This document shows positions 8,329 to 12,277 of a DNA stretch of 12,277 nucleotides, in pieces. The DNA is taken from NCBI GenBank assembly GCA_016256075.1, contig SDVU01000565.1, forward strand, positions 1 through 12,277, in the 5' to 3' direction. The DNA is from Dictyocoela muelleri. Its lineage: Eukaryota > Microsporidia. The stretch's first letter is position 1. Each line of letters opens with the position of its first letter. Below the pieces are notes generated by a model. That model did not search any database, had not been told where the DNA came from, and saw only the letters and a program-made list of their open reading frames with translations. Both the position numbers and the translations under genes were made by a program.

Positions 8329-9723
8329 GATCATGAAAAGATTATATCAATTAAATGCAAAAGCGGCAAATAAAAAATTTTATACGATGGCCATGCGTAT
8401 AATCAACATAGTGTTCAAAATGATACCGTATTTTGGAGATGTACTGACCGAAAATGTAATGGTTCTTTTCTAACAACAAAAAATCATGTTCTAATTAAAA
8501 AAATGATCATTGTGAAAATTGCGTTAAAAATTATAGCAAAAATGAATCATTATATTCTAGGAATATGATTAATAAGAGAGCAATTGATACAAATGAACGG
8601 CCGAGAGGCATAATAAATTCTGTTTTGTTTGTAAGTTCGTCGCTTATATTTAAATACATGACGAGAGAAAACAATCTAAGGGATAATATAACTAAACTTA
8701 GAAATCGAAGCAATATAAAATACATATATGACGACATACCAGAAAATATAAAATAAGGTTTGCTAATGAAAAATTTTTACAATTTGATAGTGGCAAAATG
8801 ATGAAGAGAGAATTTTAATTTTTACAACAACACATCTTTTACATCTCAAAAATAGCAAAATATGGTATTGTGATGGCACATTTTATTCATGCCCTCGAGA
8901 ATTTGGTCAATTATATGTAATAATGAGCGATGTTTATAACATTGTAGTTACAATAGTGTATATATTTATGAAGACTCGTTCTAAAAATCGCTATACACGT
9001 GCATTTATTTTTTTAAAGAAAAAATTCATGATAAATATCCATCATTTATCACTATTGATTTTGAAATGGCATTATTTGTCTCTTTCAAAGAAGTTTCACT
9101 AGATTCTAAAGTTAATGGATGTTTCTTCCACTTTTCACAGCTTTTATTCAAAAAGATTCAGAAGTTAGGAATGGTTAATATCTATAAGAATAATGTAAAA
9201 TTCCGAGAAATTTTTAGAATGTTTCTGAGTTTAGCATTTGTTCCAATTGAATTTTTAAAATATGAAAATTATAACTAAAAAATTATATTTTAATTAATGA
9301 TAATTCAAATCCAATAGTACCATTTTTCAATGAATTTCACAATTCATTTTGAAAAAATATTGATAATTTTAATAAAAATGAATCTTCAATATTTTCAGTA
9401 GATTTCTGGTTAGTATCTAATCGAATTTTAAATGATGTTAAAAAGACCAATAATGTGATTGAAGGATGAATCGATCACTGAACAATAATATAACAAGCAA
9501 AAACCCGAATTTGTTTGAAATAGGCACTGAAAATAAAAAACAACACGCAACAGTTGAGAATAAAATCAGTAAAATTTTAATTGAAATCAATTTTAACGAG
9601 GAATATAATTATGAAGATTTTGAATTGTTATGGTTTAAAGAAAAAATTTTAAACTATAAAAAATTTTATGGAATTGATTTTTTGAAAATGATTGCGAGTA
9701 ATTTGAAATTGAAAGAACCTTAA
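8326..9723 (+). pseudogene. MULE-B transposase with FLYWCH finger, multiply broken
   Basis: Starts at ATG 8326-8328 (MDHEKIISIKC), preceded by CCCTT. Codon 16 is TAA. The same frame then gives the FLYWCH finger with LYDGHAY and FWRCTDRKCNG (C-x4-C), close to CTDRRC in MULE-A, and the finger ends after a frame change at an A run near 8503. The linker (8565-8756) ends DDIPENIK, matching DDIPKII in MULE-A. The MULE domain follows: WYCDGTF with the first Asp at 8872-8874, TIDFE with the second at 9057-9059, GCFFHFSQ, and TNNVIEG with Glu at 9461-9463. A lost base right after this Glu codon removes the expected Trp and shifts the frame; the C-terminal piece (9466-9723) aligns with the end of MULE-A. 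About eight breaks in all; the acidic triad codons survive. Dead. Confidence 0.85.
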
Positions 9724-9850
9724 ATAAAATTAAATATTTGAAGTTTTAATCTTTTTTTAATTTTTTGGATAACACTTTTTATGTATAGTTGGATTTTTTA
9801 TGTATTTTCCGATTATTTTAATTTATCCTGTCAATTTTTGTTGAAAATCC

Positions 9851-9902
9851 TTTGACGAAAAAAACCGGCGTTTCGTCACAACTTGACGAAACGCCGGTCA
9901 AA
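9851..9902 (-). repeat. MULE-B right terminus, 33-bp palindrome plus third motif copy
   Basis: A perfect hairpin-capable palindrome at 9865-9897: arms CCGGCGTTTCGTCA and TGACGAAACGCCGG around a five-base centre. Further in is a third copy, TGACGAAA (9853-9860). Read inward from the outer end, the copies run forward (9891-9884), inverted (9878-9871), forward (9860-9853). The inverted match to the left end covers this whole stretch apart from the left end's extra pair. Confidence 0.85.
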
Positions 9903-9982
9903 GGGTTGTGAATTATCGCATCTTAAAATTTTCAAAATTATAAAATATTATCAAAACTTAATATACAAACACAAATAAACTC
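9903..9982 (+). repeat. 80-bp direct repeat, right copy, flanking MULE-B
   Basis: Partner of 8150-8229, about 94% identical. It starts (GGGTTGTGAATTAT) immediately after the right terminus of MULE-B. The divergence of about 6% looks compatible with the decay of MULE-B if both copies arose at insertion. Confidence 0.88.
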
Positions 9983-10205
9983 TTACATTAAAGATATTAT
10001 ACAAAAAATAAATTTATAAATTAATTTATAGATGTTTTAAAACTTCTCAGATTTTCAAGGATTCTATAATTGTGTTTTTTTAGATTTAAAAAAATATTAG
10101 CGCACCTTTCAATATTAGCGCTACAGATTAAAAATATAAAAATTTTATTAAAATTATTATTTCAAAAGCAGTATTTTTAAAAGGTCGAAAAAAATAGCGC
10201 ACCCG
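9983..10205. other. AT-rich leader ahead of pogo-A
   Basis: No coding frame is visible. It contains three copies of an AGCGC word (10095-10106 TATTAGCGCACC, 10113-10124 TATTAGCGCTAC, 10193-10204 AATAGCGCACCC), the last just before the pogo-A start codon. These may be subterminal repeats of pogo-A. A TA-CAG junction at 10122-10126 could be its terminus, but no matching right end was found. Confidence 0.35.
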
Positions 10206-10208
10206 ATG
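10202..10208 (+). promoter_or_regulatory. CCC-like start signal of pogo-A transposase
   Basis: CCCGATG: a CCC one base before the start codon, as in the other two plus-strand transposase genes here. It supports ATG 10206, whose N-terminal residues (MKEYRKKLT) look like a real pogo start. Confidence 0.5.
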
Positions 10209-11590
10209 AAGGAATATCGAAAAAAACTTACAAATAAAATAAAAAAAGAAATCACAAAAAAAATAATTGTAAAAATAACTGGGGTTATAGAAGAACTTCA
10301 AAGGAATTTGGAATTACGATTTTGCAAGCCATAACCATAAAAAAACGTCCATATAATTAAATAAAAGATTCTTTGCCAGAAAAAAAGCTTCTGTCTAAAA
10401 AAAGGTACAAAGTATGATGTTTTTTATGGACACTTAATACGAAAAATTAAGAACTTGAGGATAAGCGGTTTGCCATATAAAAAATTGACATAAAAACCAC
10501 AGGAAATATTATAGAAAATAATGATAAAAATTTTCAAGATATCTGTATAACGGACCATTTCATCAGAACATTCATCAAAGAGCATAACTTAAAATGTATA
10601 AATCTTCAGAAAACTTTGCAGAAATCTGATTTTGCAGATATAAGCAAATTCTTTGACGAGTGCGAATTAATGAAATTAAATTATAATGAAAAAGACATTT
10701 ACAATATCGACGAAACCTGTCTGTTTATTAAATCACCGGCGAATAGATCTTACGCTGAAAAAAATGATAGCATAAATAATAAACTTATTACGAAAATAAA
10801 AACTATAATGGCTATTTTGCTTACCGTAAATGCAATGGGTAATTTTTTCAACACTTTAATAATAGGAAATTCAAAAGATCAACGAGCACTCAAAAATAAG
10901 ATCTTAGAAAATCTTTATATGGTTTATACTTCAAACAAAACCGCTTGGGTAACAAAAGAGAATTTTTAGTATTATTTTAAAGATATTAATATTCAAATGA
11001 TACATAATAACAAAAAAATATGCATATTATTAGATAATTTGGGGTCTTAAAATTGTTAATTTTAGTAATATTAAGTTTTTATTTTTACCGGCAAATTAAA
11101 CTAATTTTTTACAGCTTCACGAGATGGGGATTATTAAATCGTTTAAGGATAAATATAAAAATCTTCTTAAAACAGATTTATTAAACAAACTAGGTGTTTT
11201 GGAGGTAAATGCTATCCTTTTAATAATAAAATAAACAGTCATAAACTTATTATATAAATGACACAAGCAATACGATCGATTAGTGCCGATATAATTTGTA
11301 ATTGCTGGAATAAAACGAGCTTATTGCATGTATACAAAAAAATGAGAATTATAAATAATTATGAAGAAAATAAAGATAACTCAATTTTTGTTGAAATGGG
11401 AGAATTGAATTTATGTGAAGAATCGAAGAAAATCAAAATTTGAGAAACTGATGTAATTCAGAAAAAAACACATTGATGCATTTTAAATTTAAACAAACTT
11501 GGTGATATATTGCTATAACATGATCAAGATTCTTATTCAGAATTTGTAAATTTAAAGCAGTGAAAAAAATCTAGATTTTTAAAGAAATAA
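10206..11590 (+). pseudogene. pogo-A: Tc1/mariner-pogo transposase remnant
   Basis: Starts at ATG 10206-10208 (MKEYRKKLTNKIKKEI). After a frame change near 10270, a psq/CENPB-type helix-turn-helix reads YRRTSKEFGITILQAITIKK. The main open piece spans 10481-10966 and holds the end of the second DNA-binding region (HFIRTFIKEHNLKC), the first catalytic motif YNIDET (Asp at 10709-10711), then NRSYAEK and LLTVNAMGNFF, which are typical of the DDE_1 family. The second Asp follows in ICILLDN (11033-11035). The LPAN...LQLHEMGIIKSFK block puts an acidic residue, here Glu (11121-11123), about 29 residues later. The C-terminal piece (11258-11443) contains ISADIICNCWNK, and a degraded tail runs to about 11590. 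At least seven breaks; dead. The right end of the element is not identifiable. Confidence 0.85.
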
Positions 11591-11713
11591 AAGGGAGACA
11601 CTTTAATGAGATTTTTATACCAAAATAAAATATTATTATCTAAAATTTATTTAAAAAATTTATCACACTATTACAGGGTCATGCATTAATATATACAAAA
11701 ATTTTCAATAATA
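11591..11713. other. Short AT-rich spacer between the pogo elements
   Basis: No feature is supported. It presumably includes the lost right end of pogo-A. A TA dinucleotide at 11712-11713 forms the target site of pogo-B. Confidence 0.4.
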
Positions 11714-11930
11714 CAGTCAATGTCGATTTTTTTGACCCCTAGAAAAAGTCGTTTTTTTTTTGATCTCTCTATGTTTTTAGAAGTATTAGAAACGACGATT
11801 ATTTTTTTATCATATTGTATAAAATTATATTTTGTTTTAACGCATTAAAATATGTTTTTCATTTATAATATACGTTCTAATGTATTTTTAAAGGTGTCTT
11901 TTTTTTGACCCGTCGATTTTTATGACCTCT
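11714..11930 (+). repeat. Repeated GTCGAT-tract-GACCC sites in the pogo-B leader
   Basis: Variants of one word recur: GTCGATTTTTTTGACCC (11722-11738), GTCG followed by a T run and GATCTC (11749-11766), TGTC, T run, GACCC (11895-11911), and GTCGATTTTTATGACCT (11912-11928). A half copy, ATGACCCC, lies at 12013-12020. The first copy is inside the terminus. Likely transposase-binding sites. Confidence 0.6.
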
Positions 11931-12016
11931 TTTTTAGTTTTATTTTAGCAAACGTTAAAATTCCCGCTTTTTAAAAAGTGTAAAAATTTTTAACTGAAAA
12001 TTTTAAAAAAATATGA

Positions 12017-12026
12017 CCCCAAAATG
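12017..12026 (+). promoter_or_regulatory. CCC-like start signal of pogo-B transposase
   Basis: CCCCAAAATG: four C three bases before the start codon. Third case in the window of a C run set against a transposase ATG. Confidence 0.5.
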
Positions 12027-12277
12027 AAAAAAGGAAACAAAAAAATGTCACTATTAGAAAAAAGAACCATTACATTAGAAATCAATGGTAAAGGATTCAC
12101 TAGACAAAATATAATGAAAAAATATAATGTTTCAAGGTCTATGGCAACATCTATATTAAAAACTTGGTTTTCCTAATTAATTTGAACCTAAGTGATGAAG
12201 GTTTAAATAAAAGATCGAACTTGTCAAATTTGGAAGACAAATATTCAGATATTGATTCATATCTCTCAGAAAAAATT
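12024..12277 (+). pseudogene. pogo-B transposase, N-terminal part, cut by window end
   Basis: Starts at ATG 12024-12026. The first 50 codons include MSLLEKRTITLEINGKGF and a clear psq/CENPB helix-turn-helix, TRQNIMKKYNVSRSMATSIL, followed by TAA at 12174. The next frame continues with NLSDEGLNKRSNLSNLED and YSDIDSYLSEKI, the expected approach to the second helix-turn-helix, so there is one frame change near 12170 and the rest lies beyond the window. The N-terminal pattern (basic start, KR-T, then a 20-residue HTH) is typical of pogo/Tigger transposases. The catalytic domain cannot be assessed. Confidence 0.7.

Larger units (their letters stand above)
8230..9902 (+). mobile_element. MULE-B: older Mutator-like transposon
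   Basis: A plus-strand relative of MULE-A of about 1.67 kb, with terminal inverted repeats built on the motif TTTCGTCA, an FLYWCH-MULE transposase, and only about 130 bases between the stop codon and the right repeat. It lies head to head with MULE-A, the 5' ends of the two transposase genes facing each other. The ends share the design but not the sequence of MULE-A's ends. The coding region has about eight breaks. It is bracketed by the 80-bp direct repeats. Confidence 0.85.
11714..12277 (+). mobile_element. pogo-B: 5' part of a second pogo-like transposon
   Basis: A new element begins at 11714 with CAGTCAATGTCGATTTTTTT directly after TA, matching the CAGT termini and TA target sites of pogo/Tigger elements. 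About 310 bases of repeat-containing leader follow, then a helix-turn-helix coding region running off the window at 12277. It is unlike pogo-A in leader and DNA-binding sequence, so it is a different family rather than a second copy. It sits just downstream of, or within, the lost 3' end of pogo-A. Confidence 0.7.

Noticed and set aside
8531-8737. 68-codon minus-strand hydrophobic frame
   Set aside because: Antisense to the linker of the MULE-B transposase.
1-12277. CRISPR array, rRNA or operon-like gene cluster
   Set aside because: No regularly spaced repeats, no rRNA-like stretch, and every coding signal belongs to a eukaryotic transposable element.

Overview
The window is AT-rich eukaryotic DNA with no host gene that I can recognise. 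It is a graveyard of transposable elements from four superfamilies (hAT, Ty3/Gypsy, MULE and Tc1/mariner-pogo), lying end to end, and every one is broken. The best guess for the organism is a microsporidium, or a close relative with a reduced, AT-rich genome. Two things point that way: this mix of FLYWCH-MULE, pogo and Ty3/Gypsy copies, and a CCC run within four bases of the start codon of three separate transposase genes, which recalls the CCC-like start signal described for microsporidian genes. No rRNA or clear host gene is present to test this, and an invertebrate genome remains possible.

Layout from left to right. Positions 1-1660 hold the 5' part of a minus-strand hAT element. It has a BED-like zinc finger and an RNase-H-type transposase with DETTD and TRWGTW motifs, and its outer end is a 17-bp palindrome at 1644-1660. 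Positions 1661-2200 are AT-rich, with short repeats and a TATA-like box that could belong to the leader or 5' LTR of the next element. Positions 2200-5740 are a plus-strand Ty3/Gypsy retroelement fossil with gag-like, protease, reverse transcriptase, RNase H and integrase regions in that order; no LTR pair was found. Positions 5745-7956 are MULE-A on the minus strand, bounded by 58-bp terminal inverted repeats; it is the best preserved element. Positions 8230-9902 are MULE-B on the plus strand, older and more broken, and exactly flanked by two 80-bp direct repeats. Positions 10206 to about 11590 are a decayed pogo-like transposase gene (pogo-A). Positions 11714-12277 are the 5' end of a second, different pogo-like element (pogo-B), cut by the window edge.

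The elements do not form a pathway; they are independent insertions. The most informative structure is at the ends of the two MULEs. Although their sequences differ, both carry the same arrangement of a short motif (TTTCGCCCC-like in A, TTTCGTCA in B) placed forward, inverted, forward, and the outer pair spans 21 bp in both. This looks like a conserved transposase-binding layout whose recognition sequence has diverged between sister lineages. The 80-bp direct repeat around MULE-B is far longer than the usual 8-11 bp target duplication of MULEs and is the strangest single observation here.
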